Source: Pseudoduganella danionis
GTDB lineage: Bacteria; Pseudomonadota; Gammaproteobacteria; Burkholderiales; Burkholderiaceae_D
Length of the DNA: 64,000 nucleotides
Direction of reading: 5' to 3'
NCBI RefSeq assembly: GCF_009720775.1
Contig: NZ_WNKW01000003.1
Span: 374,028-438,027 of the forward strand
In this document: one piece after another, positions 51,101 through 59,646 of the stretch
Numbering within the stretch: the stretch's first letter is position 1
How the letters are laid out: each line of letters begins with the position of its first letter
The notes under the pieces: model-generated
What the model saw: only the letters and a program-made list of their open reading frames with translations
Database searches by the model: none
Told to the model about the DNA's origin: nothing
Program-made: the position numbers and the translations under genes

Positions 51101-52206
51101 TGCGGCGGTTCGCTGGCTGCCGCTTCGGCATCGATTACCAGCAGGCCGTAGTTGGGCAGCGGTGTGCCGATGGTGACGGGCTGGCCCGGCTGCAAACGCG
51201 CCAGACTGGCCGACACCGTGGCTTCCGTGGGGCCATAGGTATTGAACATTTGCCGGCCCGGCCGCGACCAGCGTTCGACCAGCGCTTCCGGACACATTTC
51301 GCCGCCCAGATTGATCAGGCGCAGGCTGGGGACTTCCTGATTGAACAGGGCCAGCAAAGTGGGCACGGCATGCAGCACCGTCACCTGCTGTTCGGCCAGC
51401 ATGCGCGGCAGGGTTTCCGGGTCGCCGCTGATTTCCTTGGGGCCCAGCCAGAGCGTGGCGCCGACCAGATAGGCGATCCAGATCTCTTCGAACGACATGT
51501 CGAAAGCCACGGAAAAGCCCTGATACACCTTGTCGCCCGCATGCACGCCCAGCACGGCGTTCTCGCTGCGCAGGAAGTGGCAGATGCTGCGCTGGTTGAT
51601 CAATATGCCTTTCGGCTTGCCGGTGGAGCCCGAGGTGTAGATCACATAGGCCGGCATATCGGGCGTGACTTCGGCGCGGCGCGCGCGCACCAGTTCCGCG
51701 GCAGCGGCGGACGCATGCAGCGCTGCCACGTCAGGCTGGCCGGCCAGCAGCGCTTCGGCCGTCCACACGGGGCGGCCCAGTTGGGCCAGCCGCGCTGCGA
51801 AGGCGGCGCAGGTCAGCACGCCCGCGCCGTTGGCATCGTCGAGGCAGACCTGCAGGCGTTCGACCGGCGTATCTTCATCCACGGGCAGCCAGGCCGCACC
51901 GGCCTTGGCGATGCCGGCCTGCAGCACCAGCAGTTCTATGCCGCGCGGCAGCCACAGTCCGACGATCTGGCCGGGTGCCACGCCATCGGCGATCAGGCGG
52001 GCCGCTACCAGCGTGGCCTGGGCATCCAGTTCGGCGTAACTGAGGCTGCGCTGGCCGCACAGCAGGGCGGGATGGTCAGGCTGGCGCGTGGCGCTGGCCT
52101 GCAGCAGATCGGCCAGTATTTCCTCGCGCAGCAGCTCGCCCTGTGCTGGCCCGAACAGGATGTCGGGATGTGCTGGCGGGTGTTGCGGCGATACTGGCTG
52201 ATTCAT
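48121..52206 (-). CDS. Pls/PosA-type membrane nonribosomal peptide synthetase
   Basis: A 1361-residue single-module synthetase. The adenylation domain (about 25-530) shows all core motifs, including YTSGSTGKPKG, NTYGPTEAT, YRTGDLARI and LTSGKIDRK. The carrier domain has DLGGHSFFAA with the arm-bearing Ser near residue 591. The remainder is a terminal region of membrane helices with three tandem soluble domains (about 750-920, 1010-1140 and 1260-1355) resembling hexapeptide acyltransferases. There is no condensation or thioesterase domain. This is the layout of epsilon-poly-L-lysine synthetase and relatives. Glu at the place of PheA 239 (FDMSFEEIW) suggests a basic amino acid, which is my own reading by eye. 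Confidence 0.9.
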   Translation of the reverse strand: MNQPVSPQHPPAHPDILFGPAQGELLREEILADLLQASATRQPDHPALLCGQRSLSYAELDAQATLVAARLIADGVAPGQIVGLWLPRGIELLVLQAGIAKAGAAWLPVDEDTPVERLQVCLDDANGAGVLTCAAFAARLAQLGRPVWTAEALLAGQPDVAALHASAAAAELVRARRAEVTPDMPAYVIYTSGSTGKPKGILINQRSICHFLRSENAVLGVHAGDKVYQGFSVAFDMSFEEIWIAYLVGATLWLGPKEISGDPETLPRMLAEQQVTVLHAVPTLLALFNQEVPSLRLINLGGEMCPEALVERWSRPGRQMFNTYGPTEATVSASLARLQPGQPVTIGTPLPNYGLLVIDAEAAASEPPQLKLLARGATGELCITGPGLAAGYLGRPDLTAEKFLSNPWSCGQHDARLYRTGDLARIGADGEVVCLGRADDQVKIRGFRVELGEIEAVLAQQPGVGTVAVLLRKDDGIDQLVAYLVADAGNAPAPRALRAALAASLPPYMVPGRYQFLDAMPRLTSGKIDRKVLKALPLQSDIAGAGSDAGADSDLAETPAEQALFAALATLFPGQPILRQADFFSDLGGHSFFAARLASALRADPRFAHITVRDIYQQRQIGKIAQVLADAPAATPAQQEAPWSPPSTLKRWTCGLAQAAAMPALVALRMAQWLAPFFTYHFFTGDPGDSVARAIAASVAVFLLATLAEFAIAIAGKWLIAGRLQAGSYPLWGWTYYRWWLADRLVEAAPAYLLSGSSLSSWWLRALGAKIGKEVIIGSMTLRAPDLLEIGDNVSVGNAVNFENARVQRGRLLLGRITLEQDACVSSFAVLEGNTRVAVLGHLEGQSALADGQTVAAGRIWAGSPARDVGAFDSSLLPPRPPASAVRRAGEALFFLFGILLIVTLFFMPVFPSFVLIDWFDEAGWLPWIQGDDLRIQLLRYFLLAFPASTVLIILTALLSAGIRWSVLPRLRPGRFAIHSRTYCAKWLVSQIQESSLNVLHGIYATVFAPNWYRLLGAKVGKDAEISTALGVVPDMLTLGDETFIADAVMLGDEEIDGGWMTMQPTVVSHRSFVGNGAYIPDGTVLPEHLLIGVHSRAPDNSRMQSGDTWLGSPPINLPAREQTSGYPEWLTFHPSPLRRLGRGLIEAFRIVAPHALVIAVGYTLVLAVMPAAGAGRWAEVTWDLTLAGLAYGIGNYVFVVLLKWLLIGRYRKQSEPMWTPFVWLSEGVTNLYEGIAVPNFMRYLRGTPWLPLAFNLLGCRIGKGVYLDTTDITEFDCVHIGDHSELNALTCPQTHLFEDRVMKIDHVQIGSKVYMGPRSAVLYSAVVGDQARLGALTLVMKGEQIPPRSYWAGCPAAPAR

Positions 52207-52383
52207 GCTGATACTTTATTTTGCGTGGATGCTGCCATTGTACGGCACCGCTGCCAGTTGCTCTAGTTAGGCCGCAAGCGGGCGCAGCATGACCAGCCGT
52301 CAGCGCATGCAAACTCGGCGGCTAGCCCTTACAATGGGGGCAACAGCAGTTTTGCGCCGCAGGGCGAGTTTTCTAGGAGTGCT

Positions 52384-53898
52384 ATGGTTATGAGTCGTCC
52401 ATCGTTGAGTGGCCCGTTTATCGCCCCCATGCAGTTTGAGGATCCGCAGGCCGCCTACGCACAGGTAGTGGCCATCTACGATGCCAATATCGCCCATCTG
52501 CGCGATGCCATGAAGCGCTTTGTGGCCGGTGAAAATGTGGGCGAGCATGTGCGCGCCTGCTATCCCTTCGTGCGCGTACATACTGATACCGTGGCCAGGG
52601 CTGATTCCACGCTGGCTTTCGGTTTTGTGGCCGGTCCCGGCACCTACGAAACCACGCTGACCCGTCCCGACCTGTTTGCGCGCTACTACCAGCAGCAATT
52701 CCACCTGCTGCTGAAAAACCATGGCAAGCACCGACTCAAGCTGGAAGTGGGCACCAGTTCCCAGCCCATCCCCATCCATTTCTCGTTTGCCGAGCATGAG
52801 CATCTGGAAGGCAGTCTGACGGCCGAGCGCCGCCTGCTGATGCGCGATGTGTTCGATCTGCCCGATCTGGCGGCGATGGATGACGGCATCGCCAACGGCA
52901 CCCACGAACCGCGCGCGGGCGAGGCTTTGCCGCTGTCGCTGTTCACGGCGCCGCGGGTGGACTATTCGCTGCAGCGCCTGCGCCATTACACGGGCACGTC
53001 GTGCGAGCATTTCCAGAAGTTTGTACTGTTCACCAATTACCAGTTCTATATCGACGAATTCGTCAAACTGGGCCACCAGCTGATGGCCAGTCCGGCTGCC
53101 GGCAGCGATGACTACATCGCGTTCGTCGAGCCGGGCAATCTGGTCACGCGTCGCGTGGGGCAGGCCGTACAGGCCACCGATGCGCTGGGTGCCGCGCCGC
53201 CACGGCTGCCGCAGATGCCGGGCTACCACTTGATCCGCGCCGATGGCACGGGCATCTCGATGGTGAATATCGGCGTGGGGCCGGCCAATGCCAAGACGAT
53301 TACCGACCACATAGCCGTGCTGCGCCCCCATGCGTGGCTGATGCTGGGCCATTGCGCGGGCCTGCGCACCACGCAGGAACTGGGCGACTATGTGCTGGCG
53401 CACGGCTATGTGCGCGAAGACCATGTGCTCGACGAAGATTTGCCGCTGTGGGTGCCGATCCCGCCGCTGGCGGAAGTGCAGGTGGCGATCGAAGCGGCGG
53501 TGGCCGAAGTGACCCAGTTGACGGGGCACGATTTGAAGCGGGCGATGCGCACGGGGACCGTGGCCAGCACCGATAACCGTAACTGGGAGCTGCTGCCGCA
53601 GCGTACGCCGGAGCGCCGTTTCAGCCAGAGCCGCGCGATTGCGCTCGACATGGAAAGCGCCACCATCGCCGCCAATGGTTTCCGTTTCCGTGTGCCGTAT
53701 GGCACGCTGTTGTGCGTGAGCGACAAGCCCATGCACGGTGAAATCAAGTTACCGGGCATGGCTAACCAGTTTTACCGCGACCGCGTCGATCAGCATTTGC
53801 GCATCGGTATGCGCGCGCTCGACCTGCTGCGGGCACTGGGAGTGGATAAGCTGCATAGCCGCAAACTGCGCAGTTTTACGGAAGTCGCGTTCCAGTAG
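52384..53898 (+). CDS. amn: AMP nucleosidase
   Basis: Hydrolyses AMP to adenine and ribose 5-phosphate in the cytosol, adjusting AMP levels. The 504-residue length and the two-part layout (a regulatory N-terminal domain, residues 1-190, and a nucleoside phosphorylase-type C-terminal domain) match the family. GVGPANAKTITDHIAVLRPH and the late ALDMESATIAANGFRF nucleoside-binding motif (Glu in MES) are characteristic. AGGAG precedes the ATG at 52384. It is divergent from the Pls-type synthetase and followed by an intrinsic terminator. Confidence 0.95.
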   Translation: MVMSRPSLSGPFIAPMQFEDPQAAYAQVVAIYDANIAHLRDAMKRFVAGENVGEHVRACYPFVRVHTDTVARADSTLAFGFVAGPGTYETTLTRPDLFARYYQQQFHLLLKNHGKHRLKLEVGTSSQPIPIHFSFAEHEHLEGSLTAERRLLMRDVFDLPDLAAMDDGIANGTHEPRAGEALPLSLFTAPRVDYSLQRLRHYTGTSCEHFQKFVLFTNYQFYIDEFVKLGHQLMASPAAGSDDYIAFVEPGNLVTRRVGQAVQATDALGAAPPRLPQMPGYHLIRADGTGISMVNIGVGPANAKTITDHIAVLRPHAWLMLGHCAGLRTTQELGDYVLAHGYVREDHVLDEDLPLWVPIPPLAEVQVAIEAAVAEVTQLTGHDLKRAMRTGTVASTDNRNWELLPQRTPERRFSQSRAIALDMESATIAANGFRFRVPYGTLLCVSDKPMHGEIKLPGMANQFYRDRVDQHLRIGMRALDLLRALGVDKLHSRKLRSFTEVAFQ

Positions 53899-53921
53899 GG
53901 CGCACAGTTTCGCCCTGTGAC

Positions 53922-53945
53922 AGCCCGCCTGGTGCGGGCTTTTTT
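53922..53945 (+). terminator. Intrinsic terminator of amn
   Basis: The hairpin AGCCCGC-CTGGT-GCGGGCT is followed by five T, 24 bases after the amn stop codon. Confidence 0.88.
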
Positions 53946-53964
53946 ATTCGATGGGCCTCCTGCG

Positions 53965-53989
53965 TTGATATCTTTTTCGATATCGAAAA
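53965..53989. promoter_or_regulatory. Palindromic operator candidate upstream of the arabinose locus
   Basis: TTTTCGATATCGAAAA (53974-53989) is a perfect 16-bp palindrome, preceded by a half-site TTGATATC (53965-53972). It lies about 95-120 bases before the TonB receptor start. The size and symmetry suit a LacI- or GntR-type repressor; none is encoded in the window. Confidence 0.55.
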
Positions 53990-54084
53990 CCGGAAAAAAT
54001 TGATTGGTTTGTTTCTTGCTCAACCAATAAGATGAATTCCGAGTTAGCCGCAAATCACTATAAAACAGATAACACAGGAGACGT

Positions 54085-56970
54085 ATGAACGACTTTATCG
54101 TCGGGACTTCCATGTCCCAGAATAAGCACCGCCTTGTCCTGAAAACCGGGGTGGCCGCATTGGCCGCGGCCGGCCTGCTGAGCAGCGCTTCGGTGTGGGC
54201 GCAAACGGCCGCCGAAAAAGCTGAACCGACCGAAGCCCCGTCTGTGATCGTCACAGGCGTCAAGGCATCGCTGATCAAGAGCTTGGCCATCAAGCGCACG
54301 AATGACCAGGTGGTGGAGTCCATCGTTGCCGAAGACATCGGCAAGTTGCCTGATAACAATGTCGTCGAAGCACTGCAGCGCGTAACGGGCATCCAGGTGA
54401 CCAACCGTTCCGGCGGCGAAGTCGGCGCCCTGTCCATCCGTGGTCTGCCTGATATCCAGACCACCTGGAACGGCCGTACGATCTTCACGGCTTCTGGTCA
54501 GCAAGTTGCGCTGCAGGACATTCCGTCGACCCTGGTACGCCAGATTGACGTCTACAAGACGCGCGATGCCAGTCAGCTCGAAACCGGCATTGCCGGCCAG
54601 GTCGACGTCAAGTCGCTGCGGCCATTCGATTTCAAGGGTCAGAAAATTTCGCTGGCCGCGCGTGAAACCTATCTCGATCCTGCCAAAAAAGCCAACCCTC
54701 AGCTCAGCGCCATGCTCAGCAACCGCTGGGAAACGGGTATCGGCGAAGTCGGTGCCCTGGTCAACCTGTCCGAGGTGAAGACGAAATACCGCAATGAAAG
54801 CGTAACGCCAGGCGCGATGGTGCCGTTCACGAGCCCGAACGCGGCCGAAGTTCCCGCCGGTTACACGCCTTTGCAGCGTATCTTCGACAACAGCATCTGG
54901 ACGCCTGGTACCCATACCGGTTTGCCGACGGCAGCGGGATCTACGCTCAATTTCAATGGCAAGGCTTATCCTTACTATCTGGCGCGCGACGCCGTATTCC
55001 AGAGCGACCTCAAGGGCGAGCGCGAGCGTCCTGCCGCGAATGTCGCCTTGCAGTGGAAACCGAACAGCGATGCGGTCTACACCTTCGAATCGATGTACAA
55101 CGGTTATCGTGACAAGACGTTCAACCAGTTGCTGTTCAGCTTTGTCGACTGGTGGGGTGATCTCGGCAGCAATCCTGCGAGCTCGATCACGACCTTCCCG
55201 GGCACCAATATCATCAAGAGCCGCAACGTCAACAATGTGTATGGCTTCAATAGCGGCGATTACACCACGTCGGCAACGGACTCTTATGTCTATGCGCTGA
55301 ACGGCAAGTGGGACATTAGCGACAGGCTGAAACTGGAAGGCGATCTGTCCTACCAGACCAGTACCTATCACTCGGAATTCACCGCTACCCGTATTGACCG
55401 TACGGCACCGTCGATTGCCGTCGATTTCAACGCCGGTGGCAACAACACGGCATTCCGCTTCAATAACAATGCCGACCTGACCGACCCGACCAAGTGGAAT
55501 GTTGCACAGTTCTACGATAACGCCAACCGCAACAAGGGCAGCGCAGCGACGGCCAGCCTGGGCGGCGTCTACGATGCCGACTGGGGCGCACTGAAAACGC
55601 TGCACTTCGGCCTGCGCTTCGACGACCGCAAGGCGTCGGAAGCTAACCGCACGCAATCGGCCTTCCTGGGCCGCAACCTGGCCACGCTGGGCGCGGCATA
55701 TTCCTCCACCAACTCGGGCTTTGGCACGGCCATCGCGGACGTTCCGCGCGCTTGGATAGAACCCAATGCCTATTACATCCGTGACCATATCGATGAGTGG
55801 CGCAAGATGTATAACTCGGTCGACGCGAATTTCCTGACGACGGACAAGCTGAGCTTGCAGAAGACTTTCGAGATCGATGAAAAGACCAACAACCTGTTCC
55901 TGATGGGCAACACCGAGAACGAACTGTTCGGCCATCGCCTGCGCGGCAATTTCGGCATGCGCTACGTGAAGGTCGATACCGACATGACCTTCTATAAAGT
56001 CGATGCGACCAGCAAGGCCGTCACGCCGTCCAGTGCCAGCAAGTCGACCAGCAAGTTCCTGCCTAGCATGACCCTGATTTACGATCCATCCAAGGATGTG
56101 GTGGTGCGTGCCAATTATGGCCAAACCCTGCGCCGCCCTAACTTCGGTGATCTGAATCCTGTCCTGCAACTTGCCGACGACGTGTCGAAGGTGGGATATG
56201 GCTCGGGTTCCGGCGGCAATCCTGACCTGAAACCGACGCGCTCCACCAACCTCGATCTGACGGGTGAGTGGTATTTCCAGAAGGACAGTGCGGTCTATGG
56301 CACGCTGTTCAAGCGTAAGATCGACGGTCTGGTCGTGAGCCTGCGTCACAAGGTACACGTTGATCCGGCCAACGATCCGTTCCGCAACTCGACTTCGGGT
56401 GGCAATCATGCGAATGGCTATGACTACGTGATCAACTCGCCGGTCAACGCTTCCAACGGTAACATTCAGGGCGGCGAGCTGGGCTTGATTTACTTCCCGA
56501 AAGGCCTGCCTAGCCTGCTCGATGGTCTGGGCTTCCAGGGTAGTTATACGCGACTGAGCTCGTCGCAGAACGTGCCTGATGCCAATGATGCCGGCGAGAT
56601 CGTTTCGCAACTCGAGACGCCGTTCTTCGGCGTGTCGCACAGCTCTTACAATGCCACGCTGGCTTACGAAAAGGGACCGATCAGCGCGCGCCTGTCCTAT
56701 GTCTGGCGCTCGGGCTTCCTGGCTCAAAACGAAGCGGCCTTGTTCGCCAATCCGATCGGTATCTGGCGTAGTCCGGAGAAAAGCATAGACATGCAGATCT
56801 CCTACAAGATCAACGACCGCATGTCGATCGATATCAGTGGGGTCAACCTGACCAACGAAATGCAGCAGCAGTACTACCACTTCGGCACTGCGGGTACCCC
56901 GCAGTTGACCAACTTCGGTACGCTCCAGATCGGACGTTCGGTTTCGGCTGCCTTGCGCTGGCAGATGTAA
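54085..56970 (+). CDS. TonB-dependent receptor for oligosaccharides
   Basis: A 961-residue outer membrane receptor of the type found in carbohydrate loci of Xanthomonas and Caulobacter. It shows the characteristic plug motifs VIVTGVKASLIKSLAIKR, VVESIVAEDIGKLPDNNVVE and ALQRVTGIQVTN, and the C-terminus typical of this class. The first gene of the arabinoside cluster, it would import arabino-oligosaccharides across the outer membrane; the substrate is inferred from neighbours. The start may be 54085 or the internal ATG at 54112 (MSQNKHRLVLKTG), which gives a standard signal peptide. Confidence 0.92.
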   Translation: MNDFIVGTSMSQNKHRLVLKTGVAALAAAGLLSSASVWAQTAAEKAEPTEAPSVIVTGVKASLIKSLAIKRTNDQVVESIVAEDIGKLPDNNVVEALQRVTGIQVTNRSGGEVGALSIRGLPDIQTTWNGRTIFTASGQQVALQDIPSTLVRQIDVYKTRDASQLETGIAGQVDVKSLRPFDFKGQKISLAARETYLDPAKKANPQLSAMLSNRWETGIGEVGALVNLSEVKTKYRNESVTPGAMVPFTSPNAAEVPAGYTPLQRIFDNSIWTPGTHTGLPTAAGSTLNFNGKAYPYYLARDAVFQSDLKGERERPAANVALQWKPNSDAVYTFESMYNGYRDKTFNQLLFSFVDWWGDLGSNPASSITTFPGTNIIKSRNVNNVYGFNSGDYTTSATDSYVYALNGKWDISDRLKLEGDLSYQTSTYHSEFTATRIDRTAPSIAVDFNAGGNNTAFRFNNNADLTDPTKWNVAQFYDNANRNKGSAATASLGGVYDADWGALKTLHFGLRFDDRKASEANRTQSAFLGRNLATLGAAYSSTNSGFGTAIADVPRAWIEPNAYYIRDHIDEWRKMYNSVDANFLTTDKLSLQKTFEIDEKTNNLFLMGNTENELFGHRLRGNFGMRYVKVDTDMTFYKVDATSKAVTPSSASKSTSKFLPSMTLIYDPSKDVVVRANYGQTLRRPNFGDLNPVLQLADDVSKVGYGSGSGGNPDLKPTRSTNLDLTGEWYFQKDSAVYGTLFKRKIDGLVVSLRHKVHVDPANDPFRNSTSGGNHANGYDYVINSPVNASNGNIQGGELGLIYFPKGLPSLLDGLGFQGSYTRLSSSQNVPDANDAGEIVSQLETPFFGVSHSSYNATLAYEKGPISARLSYVWRSGFLAQNEAALFANPIGIWRSPEKSIDMQISYKINDRMSIDISGVNLTNEMQQQYYHFGTAGTPQLTNFGTLQIGRSVSAALRWQM

Positions 56971-57004
56971 GCCGCGGCGTTTAGACAGACCCGCTAGCCA
57001 GACA

Positions 57005-57035
57005 GGGCGTTGCTCGGTTGATACCCGCAACGCCC
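57005..57035 (+). other. Hairpin between receptor and transporter genes
   Basis: GGGCGTTGC and GCAACGCCC form a 9-bp stem around a 13-base loop, without a strong T-tract. A second inverted repeat (CATTCCCGC 57062-57070 and GCGGGAATG 57097-57105) lies between it and the transporter start. Partial termination or mRNA processing is likely here. Confidence 0.55.
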
Positions 57036-57125
57036 CGTTTGCCTTCTGGGTGGTGGTTGAGCATTCCCGCTTTGTTGTGTTAACGTCTACCCGCGAGCGG
57101 GAATGACTATCTGGTGGAGTAGTTG

Positions 57126-58478
57126 ATGTCGAATCAAAAATTGTCGTTGGTGGAAAAAATCGCTTTCGGTGCCGGCGATATGGCCCTGAATGTCGTCATC
57201 TCGTCGATGATGCTGATTATTACGTTCTTCTACACGGACATCTATGGCCTGCATACGCAGGATCTGGCGCTGCTGTTCGTGCTGGTAAAAGTGGTGGGCG
57301 CCGTGTCCGATCTGGCCGTGGGCCAACTGACCGACCGCTATGCTGCCGCCATGGGGCGCTACCGGCCATGGCTGCTGTTGCTGGCGCTGCCTTACGGGAT
57401 CAGCGTATTCTTCGTATTTACTACGCCGGACTGGGCCTACAGCGCCAAGCTGGTGTGGGCTTACAGTACTTATATTCTGATGACGCTGATGACGTCGGGC
57501 GTCGGCGTACCATATATTTCCCTGATTTCGGGCCTGACCAGCGATCCGCAGGAACGCCTGTCGGCCAATGGCTACCGGCTGTTCTTCGCCAAGATAGGCG
57601 CATTCATGGTGACCATCGTGGTGCCCGTGCTGGCCGAATACTGGGGCGAGGGCAAGGCTGCCACCGGCTATCAGGCCGCGATGGGCGTGATGGCGGCCAT
57701 GGGCGTGCTGCTGTTCCTGTTCTGCGTGTTCGGTACGCGTGAACGGGTGGTGCACAAGGTCGAGCGCACTTCGCTGCTGGCCCAGTTCCGCCTGCTGATG
57801 AAAAACGACCAGTGGCTGCTGCTGGCCGGCGCCTGCGTGACGGGCACGGTGGGCTATGTAATCCGTGGTTCGGTCGCGCTGTATTACGCCAAATACTATC
57901 TGGGCGGCGATGTGTCGGTGCAGTCCACTTTCTTGTCGCTGGGCGTGGTGGCGGCCATCCTGTCCATGGTGGCGTCGACCTGGATCACCAAGAGCTATTG
58001 CAAGGTCAAGCTGTTCCGCAATACCCAGTTGCTGGTGTTCGTGATCAGCATCGCGATCTTCTATCTGGTCAAGCCGGGCGATATCCTGCTGGCCTATGTG
58101 CTGTATTTTGCGCTGTCCTTCATCGTCGATCTGCATGCGCCCGTGTTCTGGTCCTCGATTGCCGAGACCATCGACTACGGTCAGGTGCAGAGCGGCAAAC
58201 GCGTGTCGGGGCTGGCGTTTGGCGGCATTTCTGTATGCCAGAAAGCCGGTATGGCGGTGGCCGGCGGCATGGTGGGCGTGCTGCTGACATATTTCCAGTA
58301 CGTGCCTAACCAGCCGCAGTCGCAGCTGGCCATGAGCGGCATCGCGCTGATGCTGACCGTGATACCGGGCTGCTTCCATCTGATTATGGGCCTGCTGATG
58401 TTCAAGTACCGCATCAGCGATAGCTACTACGGGCAGGTCAAGGAAGAGATGCGCCAGCTCGGCTATGCCACTCACTGA
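57126..58478 (+). CDS. GPH family sugar:cation symporter
   Basis: A 450-residue inner membrane transporter with 12 predicted helices, of the glycoside-pentoside-hexuronide:cation symporter group. It starts KLSLVEKIAFGAGDMALNVV, and a conserved DRYAAAMGRYRPWLL loop follows helix 2. GGAG lies five bases before the ATG at 57126. It probably brings arabinose or short arabinosides into the cytosol with Na+ or H+. Its stop lies inside, or a few bases before, the start of the GH43 gene. Confidence 0.92.
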   Translation: MSNQKLSLVEKIAFGAGDMALNVVISSMMLIITFFYTDIYGLHTQDLALLFVLVKVVGAVSDLAVGQLTDRYAAAMGRYRPWLLLLALPYGISVFFVFTTPDWAYSAKLVWAYSTYILMTLMTSGVGVPYISLISGLTSDPQERLSANGYRLFFAKIGAFMVTIVVPVLAEYWGEGKAATGYQAAMGVMAAMGVLLFLFCVFGTRERVVHKVERTSLLAQFRLLMKNDQWLLLAGACVTGTVGYVIRGSVALYYAKYYLGGDVSVQSTFLSLGVVAAILSMVASTWITKSYCKVKLFRNTQLLVFVISIAIFYLVKPGDILLAYVLYFALSFIVDLHAPVFWSSIAETIDYGQVQSGKRVSGLAFGGISVCQKAGMAVAGGMVGVLLTYFQYVPNQPQSQLAMSGIALMLTVIPGCFHLIMGLLMFKYRISDSYYGQVKEEMRQLGYATH

Positions 58479-58515
58479 AACTGCTGTTCTCTCTGATTAC
58501 TTTATTTTACCTAGC

Positions 58516-59466
58516 ATGGAAACTGTGAACGTTCTCAAGCCGCTGATTGAACAGCGTGCCGATCCCCATATTTACCGCCATACGGATGGCTATTACTACT
58601 TCACGGCCTCGGTGCCCCAGTATGACCGTATCGAACTGCGGCGCGCGGCCACGCTGGCCGGTCTGGTGGATGCCGAGAAGGTCGATGTCTGGCACAAGCC
58701 GGATACGGGGCCTTACAGCGAGCTGGTATGGGCGCCCGAGCTGCATTTCAATGAGGGGGCGTGGTATGTGTATTTTGCCGCCGCACCTAGCCGCGAGATT
58801 AAGTACAAGCTGTTCCAGCACCGCATGTATGCGATCCGCAATACCAATGCCAACCCGCTGGAAGGGCAGTGGGAGTTCATGGGCCAGATCGATACGGGCA
58901 TAGACACCTTCTGCCTCGACGCGACCACCTTCACCCACAAGGGCCAGTTGTATTATCTGTGGGCGCAGAAGGATGTGGCCATCGAAGGCAATTCGAATCT
59001 GTATATCGCGCCCATGAAAACGCCGTGGCAGCTTGGCGGTGCGCCTGTCATGCTGAGCAAGCCGGAATTCGACTGGGAGATCCGCGGCTTCTGGGTCAAT
59101 GAAGGGCCGTCCGTGCTGAAGAAGAACGGCAAGATCTTCATCAGCTATTCGGCCAGCGCCACCGATGAAAACTATGCGATGGGATTGCTGTGGGCGGACG
59201 AAAATGCCGACCTGCTCGATCCTGCTGCGTGGACCAAATCGCCCCAGCCAGTGCTGCAGACCTGCTTCGAGCATGGCGTGTATGGCCCTGGCCATAACAG
59301 CTTTACCGTGGGTGAAGACGGCGAGACGCTGCTGGTCTACCACGCCCGTACCTATACGGAGATCGTCGGTGATCCGCTGTGGAATCCGGATCGCCATACC
59401 TATGTGAAGCCGCTCAAGTGGGATGCGCAGGGCATGCCGGTGTTCGGTAAGCCATCGCTCGCCTAG
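58516..59466 (+). CDS. GH43 family arabinosidase/xylosidase
   Basis: A 316-residue five-bladed beta-propeller glycosidase without a signal peptide, so cytosolic. The general base Asp is in RADPHIY near residue 17, the second Asp is expected in the DTFCLDAT region and the general acid Glu in NEGPS near residue 196. WAPELH is also conserved. The start is uncertain: the ATG at 58516 gives the usual N-terminus, and the ATG at 58465, overlapping the transporter stop, would add 17 residues. Neither has a clear ribosome binding site. Context suggests alpha-L-arabinofuranosidase activity. Confidence 0.9.
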   Translation: METVNVLKPLIEQRADPHIYRHTDGYYYFTASVPQYDRIELRRAATLAGLVDAEKVDVWHKPDTGPYSELVWAPELHFNEGAWYVYFAAAPSREIKYKLFQHRMYAIRNTNANPLEGQWEFMGQIDTGIDTFCLDATTFTHKGQLYYLWAQKDVAIEGNSNLYIAPMKTPWQLGGAPVMLSKPEFDWEIRGFWVNEGPSVLKKNGKIFISYSASATDENYAMGLLWADENADLLDPAAWTKSPQPVLQTCFEHGVYGPGHNSFTVGEDGETLLVYHARTYTEIVGDPLWNPDRHTYVKPLKWDAQGMPVFGKPSLA

Positions 59467-59517
59467 ACTGCAAGGCGATAGGCAGGGGGGGAGGCGCGGC
59501 GACGTCAAAATAATCCT

Positions 59518-59646
59518 GTCTCGTTTGGGTGTCTGGTTTGTACTTGTTTGTACTCGTTTTGTCTCGTTTTGAACTTTGTGCGCCGCAGCGAGTCAAACGA
59601 GACAGAACGAGTAAGAACCAGACAAAACGAGAGAGGCAAACGAGTA
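59518..59646. repeat. Symmetric array of ten 10-bp repeats, five in each orientation
   Basis: Five direct units start at 59518, 59531, 59541, 59551 and 59561 (GTCTCGTTTG, GTCTGGTTTG, TACTTGTTTG, TACTCGTTTT, GTCTCGTTTT). Five inverted units start at 59594, 59604, 59614, 59624 and 59637 (for example CAAACGAGAC and AGAACGAGTA). Spacing is 13-10-10-10 on the left and 10-10-10-13 on the right, an exact mirror about position 59582. The consensus is KWCTCGTTTK. The last unit ends on the A of the ATG of the next gene, and the extra bases in the right 13-bp step provide an AGAGG ribosome binding site. It is not a CRISPR array, as there are no spacers. Confidence 0.9.

Noticed and set aside
59518..59646. 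CRISPR array
   Set aside because: Units are 10 bp, abut with almost no spacers, and invert at the centre; no cas genes are present.
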